Shown here piece after piece: positions 8,686-18,344 of a stretch of DNA of 64,000 nucleotides (positions within the stretch are counted from its first letter, which is position 1; every line of letters begins with the position of its first letter). The stretch spans positions 62,001 through 126,000 of the forward strand of contig JBMDXQ010000090.1 in the NCBI GenBank assembly GCA_048594975.1, written 5' to 3'. The DNA comes from JBMDXB01 sp048594975 (GTDB taxonomy: Bacteria > Acidobacteriota > Vicinamibacteria > Vicinamibacterales > 2-12-FULL-66-21). The position numbers were made by a program, and so were the translations under genes. Under the pieces are notes generated by a model that made no database searches, had not been told where the DNA came from, and saw nothing but the letters and a program-made list of their open reading frames with translations.

Positions 8686-10092
8686 GTGCCGCCGTACCTC
8701 ATCACCCTCGCCTACCTGGCCGCCTCGGTGCTGTTCATCTTCGGCCTGAAGGGGCTCGCGCACCCGCGCACCGCCGTGCACGCGAACCAGGTCGGGGCCC
8801 TGGGCATGCTCGTCGCCGTCATCGCGACGTTCCTCTATCGCACGCCCGCGGGCATCGGCCCGGCGCAGGCGTGGGGGCTCATCCTCGCCGCGGTGCTGAT
8901 CGGGGCGGTTGCCGGCGCGCTGCTCGCGTTGAAGATCCAGATGACCGCGATGCCGCAGATGGTCGCGCTGCTGAACGGGTTCGGCGGCGGGGCGTCGGTG
9001 CTGGTCGCCGGCGCCGCCCTGGTCGACGTCTCGAGCGCGCCGTCGCTGCAGTTCCTGATCGCCACCGCAGCAACGGGGCTCATCGGCGCGGTCACGTTCT
9101 GGGGCAGCCTCGTCGCCTTCGACAAGCTGCAGGAGTTCCTGCTGCCCGGCCATCCGATCCACTTCAAGGGGCAGCAGCCGCTCAACCTGGCGCTCGGCGC
9201 CGCGATTCTCGCCGCCAGCGTCTGGCTGGTGCTCGCCGCGCCGGGCGAACGCATCACTGTCTACTGGCTGCTCGTCCTCCTCAGTTCGGTGGCTGGCGTC
9301 TTGCTGACCATCCCGATCGGCGGCGCCGACATGCCGGTGGCGATTGCGCTCCTGAACTCGTACTCCGGCCTGGCCGGCGCCGCGACCGGGTTCGTGCTGA
9401 ACAATACCGTGCTGATCATCACCGGCTCGCTCGTCGGCGCCTCGGGCATCATCCTGTCCAAGATCATGTGCCGGGCGATGAACCGGTCGCTGGCCAACGT
9501 GCTGCTCGGCCACATCGGCCCGACGGCCGGCGGACCGACCGCCGACGACGTGTACGCGGGACGGGTGAAGGCGGCGAGCGCGGAGGACGTCGCGATGCTC
9601 TTCGACGGGGCGAGCCGGGTCGTCATCGTGCCCGGGTACGGCCTGGCGGTGTCGCAGGCGCAGCACGCGGTGCGCGACCTCACGACCCTGCTCGAGTCGA
9701 AGGGCATCGAAGTGGAGTTCGCCATCCACCCGGTCGCGGGGCGCATGCCCGGGCACATGAACGTGTTGCTCGCCGAGGCGGACATCGATTACGACAAGCT
9801 GAAGGAGATGGACGAGATCAACCCCTCGTTCCAGCAGACCGACGTCGCGATCGTGATCGGGGCCAACGACGTGGTCAACCCGCTGGCGCGCACCGATCCC
9901 ACGAGCCCGATCGCCGGCATGCCGATCCTCGACGTCGACAAGGCGCGCACGGTGGTGGTCATCAAGCGCAGCCTGAGCCCGGGATTCGCCGGCATCCCGA
10001 ATCCGCTCTTCGCGGCCGACAACACGCTGATGTACTTCGCGGACGGCAAGAAGGCGATTATCGACCTGATTGCCGCGGTCAAGGCGGCGTGA
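8686..10092 (+). CDS. pntB: NAD(P) transhydrogenase subunit beta
   Basis: 468 residues. The N-terminal half is a multi-helix membrane domain (ending around LLTIPIGGADMPVAIALLNSY); the C-terminal soluble domain III binds NADP(H) with VIVPGYGLAVSQAQHAV, PVAGRMPGHMNVLLAEA, IGANDVVNP and FAGIPNPLF, all family signatures. The start is GTG at 8686, 5 bp after pntAB. All three transhydrogenase components are intact, so the enzyme should be functional. Confidence 0.96.
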   Translation: MPPYLITLAYLAASVLFIFGLKGLAHPRTAVHANQVGALGMLVAVIATFLYRTPAGIGPAQAWGLILAAVLIGAVAGALLALKIQMTAMPQMVALLNGFGGGASVLVAGAALVDVSSAPSLQFLIATAATGLIGAVTFWGSLVAFDKLQEFLLPGHPIHFKGQQPLNLALGAAILAASVWLVLAAPGERITVYWLLVLLSSVAGVLLTIPIGGADMPVAIALLNSYSGLAGAATGFVLNNTVLIITGSLVGASGIILSKIMCRAMNRSLANVLLGHIGPTAGGPTADDVYAGRVKAASAEDVAMLFDGASRVVIVPGYGLAVSQAQHAVRDLTTLLESKGIEVEFAIHPVAGRMPGHMNVLLAEADIDYDKLKEMDEINPSFQQTDVAIVIGANDVVNPLARTDPTSPIAGMPILDVDKARTVVVIKRSLSPGFAGIPNPLFAADNTLMYFADGKKAIIDLIAAVKAA

Positions 10093-10094
10093 GC

Positions 10095-10391
10095 ATGTGG
10101 GTGCTGAAGACGGAGGAGGGGGCCGATCCGGCCTTCACCTTCCGCATCCTCCCCAGCCACCAGAAGACCCTCGGCAGGGCGGCGGGCGCCGACTTCATCG
10201 TCGACGCCAGCCTGGTGTCGCGCCTGCACTGCCGCCTCGCTGCCGGCGCGACCGGGCTGGAGGTGGTGGATCTCGAGAGCACCAACGGCACGTTCGTGAA
10301 CGGGGCGCGCGTCGTCCGATCGCCGCTCAAGGACGGCGACACGCTCCGTGTCGGCGAGGTCGAACTCGTGATCGTACTCACGAATCGCTAA
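10095..10391 (+). CDS. Small stand-alone FHA-domain protein
   Basis: 98 residues, essentially one forkhead-associated domain that would bind a phosphothreonine peptide: LGRAAGADFIVDA for the Gly-Arg strand, then VSRLHCRL and DLESTNGTFVNG, the conserved Ser-x-x-His and Asn. It starts at ATG 10095, or possibly at GTG 10089, which overlaps the pntB stop as GTGA; either way it looks co-translated with the transhydrogenase. It carries no other domain. Its phosphorylated partner is unknown; Ser/Thr kinases occur elsewhere in the window but are not linked to it. Confidence 0.85.
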   Translation: MWVLKTEEGADPAFTFRILPSHQKTLGRAAGADFIVDASLVSRLHCRLAAGATGLEVVDLESTNGTFVNGARVVRSPLKDGDTLRVGEVELVIVLTNR

Positions 10392-10718
10392 TCTCCGGTC
10401 GCTGATCCTGAATCCCTGGTCTTCGATCCCCACCCCTGAGTCCCGGATCCCGACGCATCTCTAAGGAGCGGCAACACCCTGGGGAACGCACTCGGCCGCC
10501 ACTTCGACCCGTATCGCGAAAGGAGTGTTTGCGGGGGCGTAACGCACCGAACGGGACGTGCTCCTGGGCTGCGGCCGCTCGCCGCGTGCCTCGTGCTGCC
10601 ACTATCAGGTCCACAGGCCAGACACTTGGCGCTGCGACCGGCGGCATCGATGGCACAAAGTGTGGTGCGGCGCATAACCGATAAAGCGTCGGCCGGAATC
10701 GCGGTGGCCGACGTTCCG
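10378..10718. repeat. Gap downstream of the FHA gene with a short-word array
   Basis: The first about 75 bases (to about 10452) are built from imperfect copies of a GGGATTC/GGGATC-like word, best read on the minus strand (GGGATCCGGGACTC, GGGATTCAGGATCAG, then GGAGATTAGCGATTC); the array begins inside the last codons of the FHA gene. The remainder, to 10718, has no convincing open frame; only the hairpin at 10687-10713 stands out. The word array resembles, in style but not in sequence, the short tandemly repeated repetitive sequences known from cyanobacteria. Confidence 0.5.
10687..10713 (-). terminator. Hairpin terminator candidate after the YVTN gene
   Basis: CGTCGGCC (10687-10694) and GGCCGACG (10706-10713) form a perfect 8-bp stem with an 11-base loop. 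Read on the minus strand it lies 5 bases after the stop of the YVTN gene and is followed by CTTTAT, a weak T-rich tail. Confidence 0.5.
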
Positions 10719-11810
10719 TTACGGACGCACGGTTACGCCATGAACTGCACAGCCCCCTTGCCCACTCGGCGGTTCAGGCGCTGCGGGACCGCAGTTTGCC
10801 GGGTTGAACGGAGCGGGAGGAGACAGGGGAACATAGGTGACGGTCCGCTGATTGAGCTGCACAATCGCCAGCTGACCAGATGCACGCAGCGACACGAACA
10901 GTGTATTTCCGAGCAGGCCGGGATTGATGGCGTCAGGCTGGTCGTTGCCGACTCCAGGTGTCGGATCGAGCGCGAGCGTAGCGATCGGGCTCACCGTCGG
11001 TCGTGTCAGATCCACGAAGATTAGCTCGTCGCTATGCGTCGAGGTCCCGAAGCCGACTTTTTCGTTCGCGTTCATATGAAAGCTGTGCCAGTCGGCCGCG
11101 CCAAGAGTACCGGCGTCGGTGAGCGTGTCCGTCGCCGTGTCCAGCCGGTAAACATGACCTCCGCCGCCGCTTGAGGCGAGCGTCACGATTCGGCCTCGCT
11201 TCGACATCGTCATCCCGCAGGCAATAAAGCCGTCAGTGGCAAGCGTGCCGACCTGGGTCATCGTTGGCACATCGACAATCGCGATGCCCGTCGGCAGCAT
11301 TGATACATATGCGCGTTGCCCGTCGGCTCGGAATAGCGAGCAGATCGGTGCGGTGCCCGGCGGAAACACGAGCCCGCCGGCTGCCTGCCAGACTTCGGCC
11401 GCCTCGTCTGCAGAAACCTTGATGAGCGTCCTTGAGGCAACCTGCGCCACGAGGAGCACCGACCCGTCGGGCGATGGCCTGGCCTGGTGCGTCAAGGTTG
11501 CGCCCAGATCGAGCGTCCGGATGACTTGACGGTCATCGGCACGAAGGATGGCGAGATCGCCGTTCCTCATCCCCGACACGTATGCGTAATCGCCAAGCGG
11601 CGAGAAGTTGGTGATGTGCGGCCCGAGGCCGGGGAGGGAAATGGTTTCAATTGAGGAGCCGTGTCCATGAACGATGAACATCCGATCTGTACCCTGACTC
11701 GTGACCCAGACCTCGCCCGAGTCGGCTTCCTGGGTGCTCTCGGCCGTCGTTCCGGTCAGCGCGAATACAAAGGCGGCGAGTCCCACCCCAACTGAGTATC
11801 TCCAGTGCAT
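10719..11810 (-). CDS. Secreted YVTN/WD40-like beta-propeller protein
   Basis: 363 residues with a signal peptide (GVGLAAFVFALTGTTAES). The mature part consists of repeated blades of the YVTN type, for example GEVWVTSQGTDRMFIV, YAYVSGMRNGDLAILRADD, RAYVSMLPTGIAIVDVPT and LFVSLRASGQLAIVQLNQ, which together form a seven-blade-like propeller. The C-terminus ends with Cys-containing segments (NCGPAAP and GGCAVHG). A GGAGG ribosome binding site precedes the ATG. Function unknown; secreted propellers of this type usually mediate binding. It is divergent from the TonB receptor, which may share its control region. Confidence 0.75.
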   Translation of the reverse strand: MHWRYSVGVGLAAFVFALTGTTAESTQEADSGEVWVTSQGTDRMFIVHGHGSSIETISLPGLGPHITNFSPLGDYAYVSGMRNGDLAILRADDRQVIRTLDLGATLTHQARPSPDGSVLLVAQVASRTLIKVSADEAAEVWQAAGGLVFPPGTAPICSLFRADGQRAYVSMLPTGIAIVDVPTMTQVGTLATDGFIACGMTMSKRGRIVTLASSGGGGHVYRLDTATDTLTDAGTLGAADWHSFHMNANEKVGFGTSTHSDELIFVDLTRPTVSPIATLALDPTPGVGNDQPDAINPGLLGNTLFVSLRASGQLAIVQLNQRTVTYVPLSPPAPFNPANCGPAAPEPPSGQGGCAVHGVTVRP

Positions 11811-12214
11811 GGTGCCTCCGTTCTCGCTCGTTTCGTGACGTTCCGGTTAATGCTCATCCCCTCGGATGTGACCTCCTTGCCAGGTGGGCAATGACGGAGC
11901 ATGGCGACGACGCTACACTCCAAAACGGTGAAACCCGGTGAAAGTGGACAGAGCCGCTCACGCTGAGAGCGGGGAAATCCCTGTTCGGCGACGGAGAGCC
12001 CGCTAATGATCTGCGCCTGACCGGGTGGTGATGGAAGGGCGTGGAAATGAGCCATCGCCAAAACAGGCCAAACCCGAGCTTCGATCCACCTTGACTCTGC
12101 TGGGCGAGCCCACTCCTGAAGTGCCACCTGCGCCAGTCCTGTAGCAGTAGCATGTGGAGAATCATGCGAGACCAATCGCCGGGCAGAATCAAAGCCCCAA
12201 GCGAGGCTGAGCAG
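11811..12214. other. Divergent control region between the YVTN gene and the TonB receptor
   Basis: About 400 bases separate the two divergent starts. No additional gene with coding character was seen. The stretch near 11925-11960 contains AAAACGGTGAAACCCGGTGAAAGTGG, with two GGTGAAA direct repeats. Promoters for both genes must lie here, but no clear -35/-10 or operator can be assigned. Confidence 0.35.
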
Positions 12215-15072
12215 ATGCACCGGCCGGTCGGCGCGGTGGTCCTTCTCGTCTGGCTCGGCGCGGGCCTGTTGCCGCCGGTGTCAGAGGCCTCCGGCCAGAC
12301 AGTCAGTGCGACGACCGGCGGTATCAATGGCGCGGTCGCCGACCGCACGGGCGCAGTACTGCCCGGCGTCACCGTCACAGCGTCGAGCGACGCACTCATC
12401 GGCAATAGCGGCAGGCGCACGGCCCTGACCACTGAGCAAGGACTCTATCGATTCCCCGCTCTTCCGCCGGGGGATTACACGCTGACCTTCACGCTGGCAG
12501 GTTTCAGGACGGTGAGTCGCGAAGGCATCTACGTCGGCCTCGGGTTCACCGCGACCGTAGACGTCGAGCTGCAGCTCGAGGCGGTGAACGAGCGCGTCAA
12601 CGTGGAGCGCACGTCGCCAGTCCTCGACAGACAATCGACCGCCGTCGTCGCCAGGTTCGATCGCCGTCAGCTTGCTGATCTGCCAGGCGCCCGCAGCATG
12701 GGCGCCGTGCTCGCTGCGACGCCGGCGGTCCAGGTGTCGCGCTTCGACGTTGGCGGCAGTACGGAGAATGCTGGAGCCTACAGCGCGTATGGCACGGAAG
12801 GTCAGAACCGGCCGATGATCGAAGGGGTCATCGTGACGCGAATTCTCGGCACCGGTTTTTCCTTGAACTATGGGTCGTTCGACGAGGTCTCGGTGGGAAC
12901 GGCCGCTCACGGCGCCGAATGGCCCCTGGCTGGGGTGCAGATGCAGATCATTGCCAAGTCCGGTGGGAATCGGTATCGCGGCACGTTCTACGCCGATTAC
13001 GAGAACAAGGACTGGCAGTCGTTCAACATCGATGAGGATCAAATCAGCCGTGGCGCCCGGGGCGGTGGTGGGCTGTCGCCACGGGATACGAATCGTGTCT
13101 GGAGCTACCACGACGTCAACGCCGACGCGGGAGGCTACATCAAGCCGGACTCGCTCTGGTGGTACGCCTCGTTCCGCGACCAGGACGTCTCCGCGCGGTC
13201 GGTGAATTTCCCGGTCAAGCCGCGCCGGACGCATATCTTGAGCTACACCGGCAAGGGGACGTACCAGATTACTCGGAATGACAAGCTCGTCGCATTTGTC
13301 CAGACCGGCCGGAACCACCAACCGAACATCCTGGGCGGTTTCAGGCTTGGCGGGACGACAGCGATCAATCTGTCGGAGGACTCGACCGCAGAACAGCTGG
13401 CGCGTGGGTGGGTGTGGAAGGGCGAGTGGAACTCGGTCATCAACGATCAGATGTTCTTCGAGCTGAGGGCGGGACAGTTCGGCGCCGACCGCCCGGAGAA
13501 ACCCTATGGCACCTCCCCTCGCGTCGAAGACCTCGAAGCTCTGATCGTCCGGGGCGGAAATCGCGACTGGCAGATCAGCCTGAGGCGTGAACAGGTGCTC
13601 GGATCCCTCAGCTACTTCCGCGATGACTGGTTCGGTAATCACCAGCTGAAGGTCGGCGGGGAGGTGTTTCGGACGACCTCGGCGGACATCTGGAGCGCTG
13701 GTTATCCGGGCGACGTGGTGCACGTACTTCGGAGCGGGGAGCCGAGCCAGGTGTACCTGTTCCAGACGCCGTCCAGATCGGACATTGGCGAATGGACGTA
13801 CAGTGCTTACGCCAACGACGCGTGGCGGGTGAACGGTCGGCTGACGCTAAACCTGGGCCTGCGGTTCGACCGCTATCGCGTATTCCTGCCGCAGCAGACG
13901 CACCCTGTAGGCAGGTTCAATCCCGCGCCGCAGACTTTTGCCGCAGTGGGCAAGGTGAAGGCCTGGAACGCCGTCGCCCCCCGGATTGGCGTCATCCACG
14001 ATATCCGGGCCGATGGGAAAACCCTCGCGAAATTCAGCTATGGCCAGTACCGCGGCGGTGTGGCACCCGACATCGGCTTCAATGCCAACCCGAACTCGAA
14101 CCCGTGGTGGCGGCTCTATCCATGGACGGACGTCGATGGCAGCGGCGTCTGGGAGCCCGGCGAGGAAGGAGCGCTCCAGGACAGCCGGGGAGGCGTTGCC
14201 ATGGAGCGGCTCGACCCCGGACTGAAGCTCCTCTTCGTCGAAGAAGCCGGCGCCTGGATTGAACGCGGGTTCGCTGCCAATCTCAGCGTGCGGACGGGTG
14301 TCGTCTGGCGAGCCGAGCGCCAGCACCGCACGCGCCAGAACGCGAACTGGCCGTTCGACGTTTTCGCGCTGCCGGTCGCGATCGTCGATCCAGGCGTCGA
14401 TGGGCGGAGCAACACCGTCGATGACGGGCCGGAAATTGTGGCATACAACCTCGAGGAGCAGCTGCGGGGGCTCCAGGACAACGTCCTTCGCAACGTGCCC
14501 AACGCGGATAGCCACTTTCGGACGTGGGACGTCGCGGCAGGCCGCCGCTTCAACGGGAGGTGGTCGCTCGTGGCGGCGTTCGCACACACCTGGAAAAGCG
14601 AACATGCAAACGCATATTCGGGCCAGCCCGTCCGCCAGAACGTGTATCCGCTGACCCCGAACGACTGATCAATGCAGGCGAAGATGGACGCTACGAATTC
14701 AGGATGTGGTCGGCCAAGGTGTACGGGACGTGCGAAGGCCCATGGCGCGTGCACATCACGCCGTTGCTCCGCCATCAGTCCGGACAGCCCTATGGCCGAA
14801 CGTTCGTCCGCACACTCAATTATGACAACGTCAGGCTTCTGGCGGAGCCGATCGGCACGCGCCGGATGGATCACATCACCCTGCTCGACGTGCGGGTCGA
14901 GAAGGGCTTCCGGCTGGCACAGAACCGTCGCGTCGCCGCTTTTGTCGATCTCTTCAACGTACTCAACGCCAACCCCGACGAGATCACGAGCTGGTCGTCG
15001 GGCTCGTTCCTCCGCCCGCTCAGTATCGTTCCACCGCGAATATTGCGATTAGGCGCCAAGGTGGATTGGTAA
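12215..15072 (+). pseudogene. Oar-like TonB-dependent receptor broken by one frameshift
   Basis: The protein starts with a signal peptide (GAVVLLVWLGAGLLPP), then a carboxypeptidase-regulatory-like domain (about residues 30-125; GAVADRTGAVLPGVTVTA, YRFPALPPGDYTLTFTLAGF) and a plug plus beta-barrel typical of acidobacterial Oar-like receptors. The first frame ends at the TGA at 14666-14668, straight after YPLTPND. Homology then continues in another frame (LINAGEDGRYEF, HQSGQPYGRTFV, RVAAFVDLFNVLN) to the real C-terminus KVDW at 15072. One missing base near 14665 explains the break. Rejoined, the protein would be about 950 residues. This may be true decay or a sequencing or assembly error. Its stop lies 4 bp from the convergent kinase gene. 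Confidence 0.85.
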
Positions 15073-15076
15073 CGCT

Positions 15077-17605
15077 TCAGGGCAGGCGGAGCTTCTTGCG
15101 GAGATCGGTCAGACGTGGATCGCCGTGAAGCACGGCCATCTCGGGTTGCGCCAATAGCTGCGCCAGGCGCTGCGGCTCGGTGGCGAACATCTGCTGCAGT
15201 GCCTCGAACGCCCGGTCCTTGTCGCCCAGCGCAACATAGATGTTGGCCTCGCGGAAGGGGAAGCCACGATGCACCACGGCGAGCCGTTCCGCGTCGGCGC
15301 GCCGGCCGGCCCTCACGTAGGCGTGCGCCAACCAGGGGGCGAACCCAGGCCCCTTTTCGAGGGCCGGGATTGCCTCTGCCCATCGACCGGCAAGCGTCAG
15401 TGCTCGATACAGGTGAAGCACCGGAAAATCGGGGTCCACGGCACGGGCACGGTCGAAGTTTTCGATTGCTTCGTCGTATCGACCTGCCTGGATGAGCACA
15501 TGCGCCAGCTCGCGTCGCAGATCGAGTGAAAGCGGATCGTTACCGAGCGCCGCCCGCAGGAGCCGCTCCGCCTCCGCGTGCTTGCCGACAGGGCGCAGCG
15601 TGGAGAAGGAGTAGCCCGTATAGACATGGCTGAGAGTAGCATTGAGATCGATGGCACGCCGAAAGGATTTGTCGGCGTTGTCCCAGTCGAACTCGCGCGC
15701 GTACACCCAACCCATGGCGGCGTGCGCCTCGGCCAACAGGGGATCGAGCTGCAAGGCCTTGGCCGCCGCGGGTCCCATGACCGCGCGTGCGGCAGCGAAC
15801 GTGTCCCCGCCATAGGGACTCATCGAGCGAATCGCATGCGCCCCCGCGAGCCCCGCATAGGCAGGAGCGAATGAGGCGTCTTTGGCAATCACCTGCTCGA
15901 ACAGCTCTGTGGCCTCACGTACTCCCGAGCCCGCGCGATGGTCGCGCCGGTCGAGCAGCGCGCGCGCCTTCAGGTACAGCTCGTACGTTTCCGGGTTGGT
16001 GTCGTAACGTCTCTGCCCCCTCCCCAGGGTGAGTCGGAGCTTGTTGACGATGGCTCGGGAGATTTCATCCTGAATGTCGAACACGTCCTCGAGCTCGCGC
16101 TCGAACCGATCGGACCACAGCGCAACGTCCCCCGCGACCTGAACCAGTTGAGCGTTGATTCGCAGTCTGCTCCCAGACCGCAACACTGATCCCTCGACGA
16201 CGAGGTTTGCCCCAAGTTGCTCGCCGACGTCGGGTAGATTGCGGGGCTTGTCTTTGAAGGCGAACGAGGATGTCCGCGACCGCACTCTCAGGCCTTGAAT
16301 GACGGCGAGGTTCCGGATGATTTCGTCCGTCAACCCGTCGACGAAGTACTCGCTGTCCGGCTCGGTGCCGAGATTCCTGAACGGCAGGACCGCAATGACG
16401 GGCTGTTCAACCGGCCTCGCGTTCGCGGCACTGCCATCGTTCAACCCGATGAAGCTCGCCAGCAGCGCGCTGGGCTTTGTGAACGATCCAGTTTGTCGCC
16501 CACGTACCTCCCACGCGACCCCGGCCGTCAGGATGAGGGCCGCCGCGGCAACAATCGCGGCCGCCATCCGCATCAGTCGCGAGCGGGGCTCGAGCGCCAG
16601 CAGGTCCGTTGACAGCGCCTCGGCACTTTGATAACGCCGCTCGGGTCGGGGATCGATCGCGCGATCGATGATGCGCGCCAGCTTCGCTGGCACATCCCGC
16701 CGCCCGGCATGCACCGTGGCTCTCTGGCCGCGCTGATGGGCCCGTCGGACCTGGCACACCGTCCGCGCGTGTACGGGATACGAGCCGGTGACGAGGTGAT
16801 AGAGCAGCACGCCGACGCTATAGATGTCGCTGCGAACCGTGGCCGGCTGCCCCTGCAGCACCTCGGGCGCGAGGTAGAGCGGTGTGCCGACCAGATCAGA
16901 GGGTGCGTCGTCCGCAACCTCTCGGCCGGTCCCGAAATCCATCAGGACGATGCGCCCGTCCTCGCCTCGCATCACGTTGTGTGCCTTGATGTCCCGATGC
17001 AGCAGACCGGCGCCGTGCACGGCCGCCACCGCACGACAGAGCTCGAGGCCGATGGTCGCCGTTTCGGCAGGGCTGAGCACCGTCTGCTGCTGAAGGATCT
17101 GCTCCAGGGTGAGGCCGCGAACGAACTCCATCCAGAGACCGATCCGGTCGCCAATCTGCTCGGCGCCGTGGATCGTGACCACGTTGGGATGTCGCACGCG
17201 GGCGAGCAGGCGGCCTTCGTGGATGATCGTGGACGCTTCGCGATCGCCGGATGCGCGGCGAGCGGGCAGGAGCTTCAGCGCGACTTCCCGATCCAGCCTG
17301 GGGTCCCAGGCCCGGTAGACCTCTCCAAAGGCGCCGCGGCCGATTCGCTCGAGGAGCCGAAGGGATCCCCAATGATCCGTCGCCCCCTCGTCGCCGTGAC
17401 GCGCTGACCATGATGAGGGTGCCTGGGCCGACGCGGCCGGCGGCGCACCGCGATGGACTTCAGAGAGAGCCGCAAGAATCTTGAGCTCACCGATCACGAG
17501 CTGATCGGTCTGATCCGCGCTCGACTCGGCCGACGCCCAGTCAATCGGCGCACCGTCGAGAATCGCCCCAGCCAGGTCGTCAATCAGCTGATTGCGGACC
17601 TCCAC
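15077..17605 (-). CDS. Ser/Thr protein kinase with TolB-like and TPR domains
   Basis: 842 residues. The kinase domain (about 82-345) has all catalytic elements: IGRGAFGEVY, Lys111 in VALKLL, HRDIKAHN (Asp205), DFG at 223-225 and LAPE. One membrane helix follows (about 345-366), placing a TolB-like domain (VIAVLPFRNLGTEPDSEYF, about 404-530) and several TPR repeats (about 560-842) on the outer face. This architecture is widespread in Acidobacteriota. The gene overlaps the 3' end of an upstream ECF sigma gene by 26 bases on the same strand, so the kinase probably acts in the same signalling path. It converges with the TonB receptor. Confidence 0.9.
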   Translation of the reverse strand: MEVRNQLIDDLAGAILDGAPIDWASAESSADQTDQLVIGELKILAALSEVHRGAPPAASAQAPSSWSARHGDEGATDHWGSLRLLERIGRGAFGEVYRAWDPRLDREVALKLLPARRASGDREASTIIHEGRLLARVRHPNVVTIHGAEQIGDRIGLWMEFVRGLTLEQILQQQTVLSPAETATIGLELCRAVAAVHGAGLLHRDIKAHNVMRGEDGRIVLMDFGTGREVADDAPSDLVGTPLYLAPEVLQGQPATVRSDIYSVGVLLYHLVTGSYPVHARTVCQVRRAHQRGQRATVHAGRRDVPAKLARIIDRAIDPRPERRYQSAEALSTDLLALEPRSRLMRMAAAIVAAAALILTAGVAWEVRGRQTGSFTKPSALLASFIGLNDGSAANARPVEQPVIAVLPFRNLGTEPDSEYFVDGLTDEIIRNLAVIQGLRVRSRTSSFAFKDKPRNLPDVGEQLGANLVVEGSVLRSGSRLRINAQLVQVAGDVALWSDRFERELEDVFDIQDEISRAIVNKLRLTLGRGQRRYDTNPETYELYLKARALLDRRDHRAGSGVREATELFEQVIAKDASFAPAYAGLAGAHAIRSMSPYGGDTFAAARAVMGPAAAKALQLDPLLAEAHAAMGWVYAREFDWDNADKSFRRAIDLNATLSHVYTGYSFSTLRPVGKHAEAERLLRAALGNDPLSLDLRRELAHVLIQAGRYDEAIENFDRARAVDPDFPVLHLYRALTLAGRWAEAIPALEKGPGFAPWLAHAYVRAGRRADAERLAVVHRGFPFREANIYVALGDKDRAFEALQQMFATEPQRLAQLLAQPEMAVLHGDPRLTDLRKKLRLP

Positions 17606-18158
17606 CCTTCATCTCCTGCGCGAGCCGCACCAGCGCCCGCTGCGCCGTCTTGCGCGCCGCGTCCGGTGTCGGTTTGCCCAGTGCCTCGGCTAGCTCCTCG
17701 TAGGTACAGCCCAGCTCGACTCGCGCAATGATGGCCTCGCGCTCCTCCGCCTTCAGCCGCGCGAGCGCACGCTCGTAACGCTCAACAGCCTCACGGCCAA
17801 TGGCGTGTTCGAGCGGCGACTCCGCGCTGTCGACTTCGATGTCATCGAGATCGGTGGCATCGGGCGCCCGTCCCTTCCGGCGTAACTCCTCGCGGATGCG
17901 ATTGAGGATCGCCTGGCGGAGATACGCCTGGAGCGCACCGACACGTCGAGGCTCGAAGTTGTCAATCCTCTTAAACGTGTTGAGCAGGGTTTCCTGGACA
18001 AGATCCTCGGTGTCGGCGATCGTCCGCGCCCACTTCGGCAGTCTGCCACTGGCCCAGCGTTGGAGGGGTTTGCGATGGCGGGCGAAGAGCCGTTCGAGCG
18101 CTTCTGCGTCTCCGCCGCGGGCTCGGACGATCAGGCTGAACGTCGATTCGACATCCAT
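17580..18158 (-). CDS. ECF-type RNA polymerase sigma factor
   Basis: 192 residues. Region 2 is seen around IADTEDLVQETLLNTFKRI and region 4 around LKAEEREAIIARVELGCTYEELAEALG followed by DAARKTAQRALVRLAQEM, the helix-turn-helix for the -35 element. There is no anti-sigma gene next to it; instead a transmembrane Ser/Thr kinase overlaps its end, as in kinase-regulated ECF groups. The target promoters are unknown. Confidence 0.9.
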   Translation of the reverse strand: MDVESTFSLIVRARGGDAEALERLFARHRKPLQRWASGRLPKWARTIADTEDLVQETLLNTFKRIDNFEPRRVGALQAYLRQAILNRIREELRRKGRAPDATDLDDIEVDSAESPLEHAIGREAVERYERALARLKAEEREAIIARVELGCTYEELAEALGKPTPDAARKTAQRALVRLAQEMKGGGPQSAD

Positions 18159-18344
18159 ACACTCCTCAATCCGGACGCGCGCGGGCCCATCTTACGCGGT
18201 TTGTCCGGTTTTTCAACGCGCACCGTTTACCAGGTCAGACGAGTAATCAGGGCAACGCGGCGTTCGCTGTCGTGTCGCGACGCCGCATGGTTCGCAGCTC
18301 ATCAGATTGCCAGTCGTCCGTTGCTCGCCCCATGGGGAACTCAG

